A stretch of 64,000 bases of DNA from Lacinutrix sp. 5H-3-7-4 (GTDB lineage Bacteria; Bacteroidota; Bacteroidia; Flavobacteriales; Flavobacteriaceae): positions 3,232,169 to 3,296,168 of the forward strand of contig NC_015638.1 in NCBI RefSeq assembly GCF_000211855.2. The letters run 5' to 3'. Of the stretch, positions 29,043 to 37,780 are shown in pieces. Position 1 is the first letter of the stretch, and the number at the start of each line of letters is the position of its first letter. The notes below the pieces were generated by a model that searched no databases, was not told the origin of the DNA, and saw nothing but the letters and a program-made list of their open reading frames with translations. The position numbers and the translations under genes were made by a program.

Positions 29043-29933
29043 ATGAAAAACGTAGCAGTAATTGGAGCAGGAACTATGGGAAATGGTATTGCTCATACCT
29101 TTGCACAATCAGGCTTTAAAGTTCAATTAATAGATATAAGTGAAGAATCACTAAAAAGAGGTATTGCAACTATCACCAAAAACTTAGATAGAATGGTTGC
29201 TAAAGAAAAAATTTCTGAAGCAGACAAAGCAAATACTTTAGCAAACATAACAACATACACTAACGTAAATGAAGGTGTTGAATATGCAGGATTAGTGGTT
29301 GAAGCAGCTACAGAAAATTTAGATTTAAAACTTAAAATTTTTAAGCAATTAGACGAGGCTTGCCCAGAAGACACCATTTTAGCAACAAACACATCGTCTA
29401 TTTCTATTACACAAATAGCTGCTGTAACATCAAGACCAGAAATGGTAATTGGTATGCATTTTATGAATCCTGTACCTATTATGAAACTGGTAGAAATTAT
29501 TCGTGGTTACAATACTAGCGACGAAGTTACAAATACCATAATGGAGTTATCTAAAACTTTAGGTAAAACACCAACAGAAGTTAACGATTATCCTGGTTTT
29601 GTTGCCAACCGCATATTAATGCCAATGCTTAACGAGTCTATAGAAACATTATATAATGGCGTTGCTGGAGTTGAAGAAATTGATACGGTAATGAAATTAG
29701 GTATGGCACACCCAATGGGACCATTACAGTTAGCAGATTTTATTGGCTTAGATGTTTGTTTATCTATATTAAATGTAATGTATGACGGTTTTAAAAACCC
29801 TAAATACGCACCATGTCCTTTATTAGTAAATATGGTTCAAGCTGGAAAATTAGGCGTTAAATCTGGTGAAGGTTTTTACGATTATTCAGAAAGTAGAAAA
29901 GCAGAAAAAGTATCATCTCAGTTTATTAAGTAA
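29043..29933 (+). CDS. 3-Hydroxyacyl-CoA (3-hydroxybutyryl-CoA) dehydrogenase
   Basis: A 296-residue single-domain-plus-C-terminal enzyme that oxidises 3-hydroxyacyl-CoA with NAD(P). The N-terminal fold is GAGTMGNGIAHTFAQSG. The catalytic His/Glu region contains IGMHFMNPVPIMKLVEII, followed by DYPGFVANRILMP and GVAGVEEIDTVMKLGMAHPMGP. Length fits PaaH/Hbd-type enzymes in fatty-acid, butyrate or phenylacetate metabolism; which pathway it serves is unclear. Its last codons and stop lie inside a terminator hairpin (29917-29945). Confidence 0.93.
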   Translation: MKNVAVIGAGTMGNGIAHTFAQSGFKVQLIDISEESLKRGIATITKNLDRMVAKEKISEADKANTLANITTYTNVNEGVEYAGLVVEAATENLDLKLKIFKQLDEACPEDTILATNTSSISITQIAAVTSRPEMVIGMHFMNPVPIMKLVEIIRGYNTSDEVTNTIMELSKTLGKTPTEVNDYPGFVANRILMPMLNESIETLYNGVAGVEEIDTVMKLGMAHPMGPLQLADFIGLDVCLSILNVMYDGFKNPKYAPCPLLVNMVQAGKLGVKSGEGFYDYSESRKAEKVSSQFIK

Positions 29934-29945
29934 ACTGAGGTTTTT
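29917..29945 (+). terminator. Terminator overlapping the hydroxyacyl-CoA dehydrogenase stop codon
   Basis: CTCAGTTTA (29917-29925) and TAAACTGAG (29931-29939) form a perfect 9-base stem over a 5-base loop, followed by GTTTTT. The 5' arm encodes the last residues and the 3' arm begins with the stop codon TAA. Confidence 0.75.
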
Positions 29946-29998
29946 ACAGTAATTGATAGTTTTTCCGTTTAAAAAATAAAAAGAAGTAATAAAAATTA

Positions 29999-31237
29999 AT
30001 GGCAAAAATCCTTCCGTTTAAAGCAGTAAAACCAACACGAGATAAAGTTAGCTTAGTTGCCTCACGCTCGTACCAAAGTTATACACAAGCAGAACGTGAA
30101 GCGCGATTAGATTATAACCCATTTTCGTTTTTACACATTGTAAATCCTGGTTATAAATATGCAAAAGAAATTTCTGGAGAAGCACGTTATCAATTAGTAA
30201 AAAACCGCTACTTGGAATTTAAAGAAGATGCTGTATTTAAAAAAGATGATGCTTCTAGTTTTTACATTTACAAAGTTGTAGACAGAGATAAACAGGTTTT
30301 TAATGGTATTGTTGCCGCCGCAAGTGTTGAAGATTATCAAAACGATATTATTAAAAAACACGAAGACACTATTGTTAGTCGCGAAGTCATTTTTAAAGAC
30401 TACTTAAAAACAGTAGGTTTTAATGCAGAACCTGTACTACTCACCTATCCAGATAATAAAGCCATTAATACAATTATTAATGAGATACAAGAGCAACGTG
30501 CAGAGTTTGAGTTTACCACAACTTACCGCGATACGCATTATTTATGGCAAATAGACAACCAAAAGCACATTAAAACTATTAGTAACGCTTTTGCAAATAT
30601 GCCTACACTTTATATAGCAGATGGTCACCACCGCTCGGCATCATCACAGTTACTTTGTAAAGAGTTAAAAACCGAAAATAAAAACCATAAAGGCAACGAA
30701 GCTTATAATTTTTTTATGAGTTTTTTAATTCCTGAATCTCAATTACGAATTCATGAGTTTAATAGATTGGTAAAAGATTTAAACGGCTATACTAAAGAAG
30801 AATTTTTAATACAACTAGACACTATTTATCGTATAGAAAATCGAGGAATAATGCCCTATAAACCATCAAAATCACATCATTTTAGTATGTATTTAGATGG
30901 TGAATTTTACTCACTATATTTACGTAAAACACACTATAAATTTAAAACCTCGCTAGAAGAATTAGATGCACAACTTCTTTACCAAACCGTTTTAAAACCT
31001 ATTCTTGGTATTACCGATTTACGTAATGATAATAGAATAGATTATTTAAGCGGAAAAAAAGATATTGTAAATTTAAAAAGCAAAATAGATAGTGGCGAGT
31101 TTAAAGTTGGTTTTGGTATGGTTCCTGCAACAATAGAACAAATGAAACAAATTGCAGACGATGGCCTTAAAATGCCACCAAAAAGCACATATATTGAACC
31201 TAAGCTACGTAGCGGTGTAACTATATATGAATTTTAA
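29999..31237 (+). CDS. DUF1015 family protein
   Basis: The 412-residue soluble protein matches DUF1015 throughout: ILPFKAVKPTRDKV at the N-terminus, YNPFSFLHIVNPGYKYA, FYIYKVV, and the central LYIADGHHRSASSQ. The C-terminal YPDNK/GFGMVPATIEQMK region ends in KSTYIEPKLRSGVTIYEF. The GHHR-type motif suggests a nucleotide- or phosphate-binding enzyme, but no activity is established that I can state with confidence. No membrane segment. In other flavobacteria, from memory, it neighbours yggS; here a small lipoprotein gene lies between. Confidence 0.85.
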   Translation: MAKILPFKAVKPTRDKVSLVASRSYQSYTQAEREARLDYNPFSFLHIVNPGYKYAKEISGEARYQLVKNRYLEFKEDAVFKKDDASSFYIYKVVDRDKQVFNGIVAAASVEDYQNDIIKKHEDTIVSREVIFKDYLKTVGFNAEPVLLTYPDNKAINTIINEIQEQRAEFEFTTTYRDTHYLWQIDNQKHIKTISNAFANMPTLYIADGHHRSASSQLLCKELKTENKNHKGNEAYNFFMSFLIPESQLRIHEFNRLVKDLNGYTKEEFLIQLDTIYRIENRGIMPYKPSKSHHFSMYLDGEFYSLYLRKTHYKFKTSLEELDAQLLYQTVLKPILGITDLRNDNRIDYLSGKKDIVNLKSKIDSGEFKVGFGMVPATIEQMKQIADDGLKMPPKSTYIEPKLRSGVTIYEF

Positions 31238-31285
31238 GAAATTCCTGCGAAGGCAGAAGTCCTTTGAAGATATTATTTAAAAATA

Positions 31286-31834
31286 ATGAAAAATTTATTA
31301 ACTATTGTTTTATTAGTGCTTTTAAGCTGTTCAAGCAAAAAAACATTTATATCAAAAGATGTAAGTTCCAAAGTAGACTGCTCATCCTATAATGTTAAAA
31401 ATGAAAATCAAATAAGTTGGTCAAAAAGGTTAGTTGATTTTAAATTTATAAACACCTATAATGAAATTAAGTTTTGCACACATCATCCAACTATAACAGC
31501 AAAAATAGTTTATGATGAATTTGGTAAATGGTCAACTATCGCCATGAGTAAAAAAAACAAATCTCATCTTTTAATCTGGAATGATATTAATATTGAAGGT
31601 ATTGATTATGTTGTAAATTTAGCTGCATCTTCCTATGATGATAAATACTCTTCCCTAATTGCTTTTGATAATCAAGGAAATGATTTATTAATTGATAAAT
31701 CAATCTCCAATAATAAAATAATTGCATTTATTATAAATAAAATTAATCAGCGTATTACACCAAAAAAAACAAGCTTTTGGAAAAATTACTTAAAAGAAGT
31801 AAGACCAGATATTTACAAATTTTATTATAATTAA
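31286..31834 (+). CDS. Small lipoprotein of unknown function
   Basis: The 182-residue precursor has a clear lipoprotein signal ending LLSC (Cys about 15). The mature part is strand-rich and Lys/Asn-rich, with two further cysteines (about 32 and 60) that could form a disulfide. I recognise no family. It lies between DUF1015 and yggS, ends one base before the yggS start, and so may be read into that operon. A partial palindrome of the TTCCTGCGAAGGCAG kind lies just upstream at 31241-31260. This suggests the locus was rearranged. Confidence 0.6.
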   Translation: MKNLLTIVLLVLLSCSSKKTFISKDVSSKVDCSSYNVKNENQISWSKRLVDFKFINTYNEIKFCTHHPTITAKIVYDEFGKWSTIAMSKKNKSHLLIWNDINIEGIDYVVNLAASSYDDKYSSLIAFDNQGNDLLIDKSISNNKIIAFIINKINQRITPKKTSFWKNYLKEVRPDIYKFYYN

Positions 31835-31835
31835 T

Positions 31836-32504
31836 ATGAACATACAAAACAACCTCAACATAATTAAACAATCACTACCAGAACAAGTTACATTAGTAGC
31901 TGTTTCTAAAACAAAACCGGTGAGTGATTTAATGGAAGCTTACAATGCTGGACAACGCATTTTTGGAGAAAATAAAATCCAAGAAATGGCAGAAAAGCAT
32001 GAACAAATGCCTAAAGATATTACTTGGCACATGATTGGACATGTACAACGCAATAAGGTAAAATACATGGCTCCTTTTGTTAGTTTAATTCATGGTGTTG
32101 AGAGTTTTAAGCTTTTAAAAGAAATTAATAAACAAGCTATTAAACACGATAGAGTTATAGATTGTTTACTTCAAATTAAAATTGCCGAAGAAGATTCTAA
32201 ATTTGGTATGTCTACACAAGAAGCTTCAGATATTTTACAATCGGAGGACTTTTCAACATTAAAAAACATAAATATTACAGGTGTTATGGGAATGGCAACA
32301 TTTACAGACAACCAACTTCAAATAAAAAAAGAATTTAAACTTTTAAAAACGGTTTTTGAAGAATTAAAACTTCTAAATAGTAAAAACTGTAACCTAAAAA
32401 CTATAAGTATGGGAATGAGTGGCGATTATAAACTAGCAATAGATTGTGGGAGCACAATGGTTAGAATAGGAAGTAGTATATTTGGAGCTAGAAATTATAA
32501 TTAA
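31836..32504 (+). CDS. YggS family PLP homeostasis protein
   Basis: The 222-residue single-domain PLP protein (PLPBP/YggS) has the fold of the alanine racemase N-terminal barrel. The PLP lysine is K25 in VAVSKTKPV. Other landmarks are GENKIQE, WHMIGHVQRNKV, and the phosphate loop SMGMSGDYKLAID near the C-terminus. The protein carries no known enzymatic activity and is thought to buffer pyridoxal phosphate and amino-acid pools. The exonuclease/GIY-YIG gene follows after 11 bases and is likely cotranscribed. Confidence 0.92.
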   Translation: MNIQNNLNIIKQSLPEQVTLVAVSKTKPVSDLMEAYNAGQRIFGENKIQEMAEKHEQMPKDITWHMIGHVQRNKVKYMAPFVSLIHGVESFKLLKEINKQAIKHDRVIDCLLQIKIAEEDSKFGMSTQEASDILQSEDFSTLKNINITGVMGMATFTDNQLQIKKEFKLLKTVFEELKLLNSKNCNLKTISMGMSGDYKLAIDCGSTMVRIGSSIFGARNYN

Positions 32505-32515
32505 AAACTTAGCCT

Positions 32516-33889
32516 ATTTACGCAATTTTAGACATAGAAACTACTGGTGGTAAGTATAATGAAGAAGGCATAACAGAAATTGCAATCTATAAATTTGATG
32601 GCCACGAAGTTGTAGATCAATTTATAAGTTTAGTAAATCCAGAACGTGAAATACAACCTTTTGTAGTAAACCTAACAGGTATAAATAGCAATATGTTACG
32701 CAATGCTCCAAAATTCTATGAGGTTGCAAAACGTATAGTTGAAATAACCGAAGGCTGTATTATAGTTGCTCACAATGCACAATTTGATAATAGAATTTTA
32801 CGTACAGAATTTAAGCGTTTAGGTTTTGAGTTTGAACGCGAGACACTTTGTACTGTAGAGTTATCTAAAACGCTTATTCCAGATTTACCATCATATAGCT
32901 TAGGTAAATTAGTGCGTTCACTTGGAATACCCGTGACAGATAGACATCGTGCATCTGGAGACGCATTAGCTACAGTTAAACTTTTTAAACTTTTACTTAG
33001 TAAAGATATTGAGAAAACTATAATTCAAACATTTTTACGCAAACAGCCAAAGCTTCAACTAGAACCAAAACTTGTAGATATTATAGCACAAATGCCAAGT
33101 ATTACTGGCGTTTATTATATACATAATAAAGATGGTGATATTATATATATAGGAAAAAGTAAAAATATAAAAAGACGTATAAACCAACATTTTACGGGTA
33201 CAGATAGTAAGTCTAAAAAAATCCAGTTAAAAGTCACCACAGTAACTTACGAAGCAACAGGAAACGAACTTATTGCTTTATTAAAAGAAAATGAAGAAAT
33301 TAAGCGTAATAAACCTATTTTAAATAGAGCACTAAAAAAAAGTTTATTCTCTCACGGCCTTTATAAATCTATTGACACCAATGGTTATATAAATTTAAAT
33401 ATAGAACCTGTTGATGGTAGAAAAAAAGCAATAACCACTTTTACAAACAAACAAAGTGGCAAAGCTTTTTTAAATCATGCAGCCGAAAAACATAAGCTAT
33501 GCTTAAAACTTACAGGTTTAGAAAAAACCTTAAGCAGTTGTTTTAAATACGAAATTAAAGAATGTGAAGGCGCTTGTATAAATGAAGAAAATACAGAAGC
33601 TTATAATTCTAAAGTTCAAAAAATTATAAAAAAATATAGCTACAGCAATCAAAACATGATTATAATTGATCGCGGAAGAAATGTAAACGAACGAAGCGCC
33701 ATTTTAATTGAAAATGGTGTTTATAAAGGCTATAGTTTTTACGATTTAAACTATCAATTAAACAATATAGAAATCTTAAAATCTATATTAACACCAATGG
33801 ATAATAATAGAGATACGCAACATATTATTCAAACATACATGCGTAAAAAAAAGCGTTTAAAAATTCTTAAATTTAATACTGAAAATTAA
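32516..33889 (+). CDS. DEDDh exonuclease fused to a GIY-YIG nuclease domain, apparent ATT start
   Basis: Read from ATT at 32516, the product is 457 residues. Residues 1-165 form a DnaQ-like 3'-5' exonuclease: D6 and E8 in the first motif (ILDIETTGG), then VAHNAQFDNR, and HRASGDA with the His and Asp. Residues about 198-275 are a GIY-YIG domain (GVYYI and YIG at 211-213) like the UvrC N-terminus. Such fusions resemble DnaQ/UvrC-type repair nucleases. The first in-frame ATG (32693) would lose the catalytic DxE, so it cannot be the true start. An in-frame TAG lies just upstream at 32510, and no ATG, GTG or TTG lies between. Confidence 0.8.
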   Translation: MYAILDIETTGGKYNEEGITEIAIYKFDGHEVVDQFISLVNPEREIQPFVVNLTGINSNMLRNAPKFYEVAKRIVEITEGCIIVAHNAQFDNRILRTEFKRLGFEFERETLCTVELSKTLIPDLPSYSLGKLVRSLGIPVTDRHRASGDALATVKLFKLLLSKDIEKTIIQTFLRKQPKLQLEPKLVDIIAQMPSITGVYYIHNKDGDIIYIGKSKNIKRRINQHFTGTDSKSKKIQLKVTTVTYEATGNELIALLKENEEIKRNKPILNRALKKSLFSHGLYKSIDTNGYINLNIEPVDGRKKAITTFTNKQSGKAFLNHAAEKHKLCLKLTGLEKTLSSCFKYEIKECEGACINEENTEAYNSKVQKIIKKYSYSNQNMIIIDRGRNVNERSAILIENGVYKGYSFYDLNYQLNNIEILKSILTPMDNNRDTQHIIQTYMRKKKRLKILKFNTEN

Positions 33890-33904
33890 ACGTAATCTTT
33901 TTAG

Positions 33905-33912
33905 TACTTTTG
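33905..33912 (+). promoter_or_regulatory. Predicted -7 box close to the K+ channel start
   Basis: TACTTTTG matches TAnnTTTG exactly and ends 5 bases before the ATG at 33918. It would give an almost leaderless mRNA. No clear -33 TTG. Confidence 0.35.
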
Positions 33913-33917
33913 ATTCT

Positions 33918-34778
33918 ATGAGTAAAAAGAAAAACACATATTGGAAAGATAGACTATATGAGATTATCTACGAAGCAGATACTCCTGCAGGAAAGCTTTT
34001 TGATGTTGTTTTACTTGTTTTTATTTTAGCAAGTATTATACTTGTTATGCTTGAAAGTGTAAGGTGGATTGATGATAAATATCACAACCTGCTAAATATT
34101 GGCGAATGGATAGTTACCATACTCTTTACCGTAGAATATATTGCAAGAATAATAACTGTAAAAAAACCTTTAAAGTATATATTTAGCTTTTATGGTATTA
34201 TAGATTTCCTATCAACAATACCTAAATATTTATCTATAATTTTTGCAGGAACTCATGCTCTAGTTGCTTTAAGAGCATTACGTCTATTAAGAGTATTTAG
34301 AATTCTAAAACTAGCACGGTATCTTGGTGCATCAAACCAATTGGCTTCTGCTATAAAGGCTAGTCGTGCAAAAATCTCTGTATTTTTATTTGCTGTAATA
34401 ATAGCTTCAATAATTTTTGGAACGTTAATGTACCTCATAGAAGGTGAAGAAAATGGGTTTACCAATATTCCTAAAAGTGTGTATTGGTGTATTGTAACGT
34501 TAACTACAGTTGGTTTTGGTGATATTGCACCACAAACTCCATTAGGCCAATTTTTAGCCACATTAATAATGATTATGGGTTATGGTATTATTGCAGTACC
34601 AACAGGAATAGTATCTGCAGAATATACTAAAAGTGCAAATAAAACAGGTAATAAAAACAATGGCAATCATGACGATATACAATTAAACTCGCAAAGATGC
34701 CAAAACTGTTTATCTACAAAACATAAAGACGATGCAGAGTATTGCTATAGCTGTGGTCACAACCTTCATATTCAATAA
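33918..34778 (+). CDS. Voltage-gated-like K+ channel with C-terminal zinc ribbon
   Basis: The 286-residue ion channel has six membrane segments, with an S4 helix rich in spaced arginines (ALRALRLLRVFRILKLARY, about 117-135). The potassium selectivity filter TVGFGD is at 197-202, and the pore-following helix contains GYGIIAVPTGI. The C-terminus ends in a four-cysteine zinc ribbon with C261, C264, C276 and C279. The channel part resembles KvAP-type bacterial channels. The ribbon is an unusual appendage and may sense metal or redox state or bind a partner. It lies between the exonuclease and miaA. Confidence 0.88.
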   Translation: MSKKKNTYWKDRLYEIIYEADTPAGKLFDVVLLVFILASIILVMLESVRWIDDKYHNLLNIGEWIVTILFTVEYIARIITVKKPLKYIFSFYGIIDFLSTIPKYLSIIFAGTHALVALRALRLLRVFRILKLARYLGASNQLASAIKASRAKISVFLFAVIIASIIFGTLMYLIEGEENGFTNIPKSVYWCIVTLTTVGFGDIAPQTPLGQFLATLIMIMGYGIIAVPTGIVSAEYTKSANKTGNKNNGNHDDIQLNSQRCQNCLSTKHKDDAEYCYSCGHNLHIQ

Positions 34779-34783
34779 TTAAA

Positions 34784-35704
34784 TTGAGCTTAAATAACAA
34801 ATACCTAATTGCCATAGTTGGACCAACCGCTATAGGAAAAACAAGTTTAAGCATTAAACTTGCTAAACATTTTAATACCGAAATACTTTCGGCAGACTCA
34901 AGACAGTTTTTTAAAGAAATGCAAATTGGTACTGCAGCTCCAACTCATGAAGAACGCTCTCAAGCTAAACACCATTTTATTCATAATAAATCTATAATTG
35001 ATGACTATAGTGTTGGCACATTTGAAAAGGAAGCAATTAATACATTAAACACTTTATTTAAAGATAAAAATGTCGTTATAATGGTTGGTGGTTCTGGTCT
35101 TTATGTTGATGCTGTAACTAAAGGGTTAGATTATTTTCCAGACGTAGATAAAAGTATTAGAACACAGTTAAACAAGGATTTAGAAACACTTGGTTTAGAG
35201 TCGCTTCAGTTAAAACTAAAAACTTTAGATCCTAAATCTTACAATACAATAGCTATAGATAATCCGCAACGTGTAATACGTGCATTAGAAATATGTATTG
35301 GAACTAAAAAACCATATTCTTCATTTTTAAATAAAGATAAAAACAACCGTAACTTTAAAACTATAACAATTGGTTTAACTGCAGATCGTGACATTATTTA
35401 TAACCGCATTAATAAGCGTGTAGATATCATGATTGATAACGGACAAATTGAAGAAGCAAAAGCCTTAATTAGCAAACAACATTTAAATGCATTAAATACT
35501 GTTGGATATAAAGAGCTTTTTAAATACTTTAATAACGAATGGAATTTAGAATTTGCTATTGAAGAAATTAAAAAAAATTCTCGCCGTTTTGCAAAAAGAC
35601 AACTTACTTGGTTTAAGAGAAACAAATCTACTTTCTGGTTTGATTATAATACCAGCGTTACAGAGATTATTGCTTGTATAAAAACTAATATGCAAAGCCA
35701 CTAA
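34784..35704 (+). CDS. miaA: tRNA dimethylallyltransferase
   Basis: The 306-residue enzyme adds dimethylallyl to A37 of tRNAs reading UNN codons. The P-loop is GPTAIGKTS near the N-terminus, followed by LSADSRQFFKEMQIGTA. Also present are VGGSGLYVDAV and the closing RRFAKRQLTWFKR. The start is TTG at 34784, giving MSLNNKYLIAIVGPT. No ATG lies before the P-loop, so the TTG is well supported. It begins 5 bases after the channel gene stop, so they are probably cotranscribed. Confidence 0.94.
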   Translation: MSLNNKYLIAIVGPTAIGKTSLSIKLAKHFNTEILSADSRQFFKEMQIGTAAPTHEERSQAKHHFIHNKSIIDDYSVGTFEKEAINTLNTLFKDKNVVIMVGGSGLYVDAVTKGLDYFPDVDKSIRTQLNKDLETLGLESLQLKLKTLDPKSYNTIAIDNPQRVIRALEICIGTKKPYSSFLNKDKNNRNFKTITIGLTADRDIIYNRINKRVDIMIDNGQIEEAKALISKQHLNALNTVGYKELFKYFNNEWNLEFAIEEIKKNSRRFAKRQLTWFKRNKSTFWFDYNTSVTEIIACIKTNMQSH

Positions 35705-35748
35705 ATATTCTATTTACAAACATTATATTAGTAGTTACAACTAATATT

Positions 35749-37014
35749 ATGAAAGATAAAATAAATCAACTTTTTAGAACAATATATAAACTAAAAGACA
35801 AAATAGCTTTCTATCCTTCTATAATAGGTCTTGCTGGTTGCCTTTTTGCTTATTTAATGTTTTTTTTAGAAAATCTTGGCATATCTAAATACCTGCTAGA
35901 TATTGTTCCAGAATTAGTTATAAATAACAGTGAAACTGCAAGAGCTTTACTTACAACCTTTATTGCTGGTTTAATTTCTATAATGGTTTTTAGTTTCTCT
36001 ATGGTAATGATTTTATTAAATCAAGCCTCAAGTAATTTTTCTCCAAGATTATTACCAGGACTAATATCTAATAGAAGACACCAAACTGTTTTAGGTTTTT
36101 ATTTAGCAACCATATTGTATTGTATTTTTATTTTAGTTTCTATAGAACCAGACGGAAACAAATATCAACTACCAGGTTTTTCGGTTTTATTTTCAATAAT
36201 ATTTATGGTGAATTGCTTAGCTGCATTTATCTATTTTATACACTCTATTTCTCAAGAAATACAGATAAGTAACATTATGTCTAAAATATTTAAAGTCTCT
36301 AAATCTAGATTAGAAAAATTAATTAATCTTGAAAAAGAACTAGAAACTGAAGCTTTTAAAGACACTAGTAACTGGACAACTTACACACCAAAAAACAATG
36401 GTTACCTACAAGATATTTCTATAGAGAATATAGGAAGAATAGCCCATGAACTTAAAACTAAAATTGAAGTACTACCTATAAAAGGAACTTTTATTTTAAA
36501 AGAAGACAGTTTATTTAAATCTGAAAAAGAACTTGATAACGATAAAGTAGAGCTTCTTTTAAAACATTTTGATTTTGCCAAAAGTGAGCTTATAGAAGAT
36601 AATTATATACTTGCTTTTAAGCAGTTAACAGAAATTGCTTTAAAAGCCATGTCTCCTGGAATTAATGATCCTGGAACAGCTTTAAATGCTATAGATTACT
36701 TAACACAATTATTTGTTTTACGATGTAAAAAAAGTGACACGAGTTTATATAAATATGAAGACATTACTAATGTTGCTTTAGCTACAGTTAGTTTTAAAGA
36801 TTTATTATATTATGTCATGGCCGCATTGAGAACGTATTGCAAACACGATGTAATTTTAGTTACTAAACTACATAAAATGTTAACCGATTTAAAAAAGGTT
36901 TGTACAAATTCTAATTATAACACATGTATAGCTAACGAAATTGACGCTTTAGTAGAAGATGCTAAAAGTGCAGTTGATAATGAAAGAGATGTAAAATTTA
37001 TTAATGCTTTATAA
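35749..37014 (+). CDS. DUF2254 membrane protein
   Basis: The 421-residue protein has membrane segments at about 22-42, 65-90, 110-130 and 143-165, followed by a long soluble C-terminal part. The motif SFSMVMILLNQASSNFSPR and the later AMSPGINDPGTALNAIDYL match DUF2254. Its function is unknown; relatives are predicted integral membrane proteins. A bidirectional terminator separates it from the convergent response regulator gene. Confidence 0.85.
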   Translation: MKDKINQLFRTIYKLKDKIAFYPSIIGLAGCLFAYLMFFLENLGISKYLLDIVPELVINNSETARALLTTFIAGLISIMVFSFSMVMILLNQASSNFSPRLLPGLISNRRHQTVLGFYLATILYCIFILVSIEPDGNKYQLPGFSVLFSIIFMVNCLAAFIYFIHSISQEIQISNIMSKIFKVSKSRLEKLINLEKELETEAFKDTSNWTTYTPKNNGYLQDISIENIGRIAHELKTKIEVLPIKGTFILKEDSLFKSEKELDNDKVELLLKHFDFAKSELIEDNYILAFKQLTEIALKAMSPGINDPGTALNAIDYLTQLFVLRCKKSDTSLYKYEDITNVALATVSFKDLLYYVMAALRTYCKHDVILVTKLHKMLTDLKKVCTNSNYNTCIANEIDALVEDAKSAVDNERDVKFINAL

Positions 37015-37017
37015 AAC

Positions 37018-37054
37018 AAAAAAGCACGACAATTAAAACTGTCGTGCTTTTTTT
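37018..37054. terminator. Bidirectional rho-independent terminator
   Basis: AGCACGACA and TGTCGTGCT pair over an 8-base loop, with A-run and T-run flanks, between DUF2254 (+) and the response regulator (-). Confidence 0.85.
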
Positions 37055-37071
37055 ATTGTAAAAATACTTGA

Positions 37072-37776
37072 TTAAGGATTTACAACTAATCTAAATCCTT
37101 CGCCATGAATATTTAATATTTCAACTTTCTCATCTACTTTTAAGTACTTACGAAGTTTTGCGATGTAAACATCCATACTTCTAGAGGTAAAGTAGTTATC
37201 ATCTCTCCATATTTTTGTTAATGCTAATTCTCTTGGCATTAAATCATTTTCATGAAGCGCTAATAAACGTAATAACTCGTTTTCTTTTGGAGATAATTTT
37301 GTTGGTTCTCCGCCTTTATAAGTTAAAAAACGAAGTTTTGAGTTTAAATCGAAACCTCCAATTTTAAATTCAAATTGTTTACTATCTGCAACTGTTTCTG
37401 TTGCTTTACGTTGCATGATAGCTTTTATTTTCATTAATAAAACTTCACTATCAAAAGGTTTGTTTAAATAGTCGTCTGCTCCTACTTTATAACCTTTTAG
37501 CACATCTTCTTTCATTGCCTTAGCAGTAAGGAAAATAATTGGCACATCGGCATTTTTTTCTCTTATTTCTTTTGCTAAGGTAAATCCATCTTTGTAGGGC
37601 ATCATAACATCTAAAATACAAAGATCAAAATCATCTTTTTTAAATTTCTCGAAACCTTCCATACCATTTTTGGCATGTACTACTTCGTAGTCATTCATCA
37701 TTAAATAATCTCTTAAAACGGTTCCAAAGTTTGGATCGTCTTCTACTAATAATATTTTTTTTTGCTGTTCATCCAT
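37072..37776 (-). CDS. OmpR-type response regulator (RprY-like)
   Basis: A 234-residue two-domain regulator. The receiver has the acidic pocket VEDD (11-14), the phosphoacceptor D56 in LCILDVMMP, and Lys in NKPFD. The C-terminal winged helix (about 140-230) ends with HGEGFRLVV. It lies 4 bases after the histidine kinase gene, forming a two-component pair. The pair and its arrangement resemble Bacteroides RprX/RprY, and I use that name only as a comparison. Target genes are not known. Confidence 0.88.
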   Translation of the reverse strand: MDEQQKKILLVEDDPNFGTVLRDYLMMNDYEVVHAKNGMEGFEKFKKDDFDLCILDVMMPYKDGFTLAKEIREKNADVPIIFLTAKAMKEDVLKGYKVGADDYLNKPFDSEVLLMKIKAIMQRKATETVADSKQFEFKIGGFDLNSKLRFLTYKGGEPTKLSPKENELLRLLALHENDLMPRELALTKIWRDDNYFTSRSMDVYIAKLRKYLKVDEKVEILNIHGEGFRLVVNP

Positions 37777-37780
37777 AATG

